A DNA stretch of 6,762 bases from Boseongicola sp. SB0675_bin_26 (GTDB lineage: Bacteria; Pseudomonadota; Alphaproteobacteria; Rhodobacterales; Rhodobacteraceae), in contig VYCX01000155.1 of the NCBI GenBank assembly GCA_009843725.1, positions 1-6,762 on the forward strand. The letters run 5' to 3'. The notes below the pieces were generated by a model. The model was not told the origin of the DNA and did not search any database. It saw nothing but the letters and a program-made list of their open reading frames with translations. This document shows, piece by piece, positions 6,724-6,762 of the stretch (its first letter is position 1; every line of letters begins with the position of its first letter). Both the position numbers and the translations under genes were made by a program.

Positions 6724-6762
6724 TTGGGGGTCAGACAGGAATCCTTCGGAAATCAAGGGCCC

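Overview
The window looks like core chromosome of a high-GC alphaproteobacterium, most likely Rhodobacterales (Rhodobacter/Paracoccus/Roseobacter type). Three things point there: GC-rich third codon positions across the left 5.7 kb, the gene order sdhA-sdhD-sdhC / mesaconyl-CoA hydratase / malyl-CoA thioesterase / divergent mdh, and a lactate-dehydrogenase-like malate dehydrogenase. The assignment rests on recognised protein motifs and remembered gene order, not on a database search.

Layout. Positions 1-2227 (minus strand) hold sdhC, sdhD and the first 484 codons of sdhA, packed with 8-10 base gaps; sdhA runs off the left edge and sdhB would be expected beyond it. A 266-base gap with a candidate sdh promoter separates these from mch (mesaconyl-CoA hydratase, 2494-3522) and mcl2 ((3S)-malyl-CoA thioesterase, 3601-4458), also on the minus strand. 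A 244-base divergent intergenic region follows, then mdh on the plus strand (4703-5665).

These genes form one metabolic block. Mesaconyl-CoA hydratase makes beta-methylmalyl-CoA, which a lyase encoded elsewhere cleaves to glyoxylate and propionyl-CoA. Glyoxylate plus acetyl-CoA gives malyl-CoA, which Mcl2 hydrolyses to malate. Mdh oxidises malate to oxaloacetate. Propionyl-CoA carbon returns as succinate, the substrate of the Sdh complex. This is the ethylmalonyl-CoA route of acetate assimilation joined to the TCA cycle.

Right of mdh the character changes. Positions 5666-6263 contain tandem hairpins, a strong 18-base palindrome and the N-terminal stub of an ISXO2-like (IS1595 family) transposase; no intact gene is convincing. 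From about 6264 the DNA is visibly more AT-rich and carries two small, convergent, slightly overlapping genes for predicted membrane proteins of unknown function, the left one with a good sigma-70-like promoter and a hairpin over its ribosome binding site. I read this right end as an insertion or rearrangement zone next to the conserved block. I see no CRISPR array, tRNA, rRNA or clearly new multi-gene system; the least explained part is the small membrane-protein pair.
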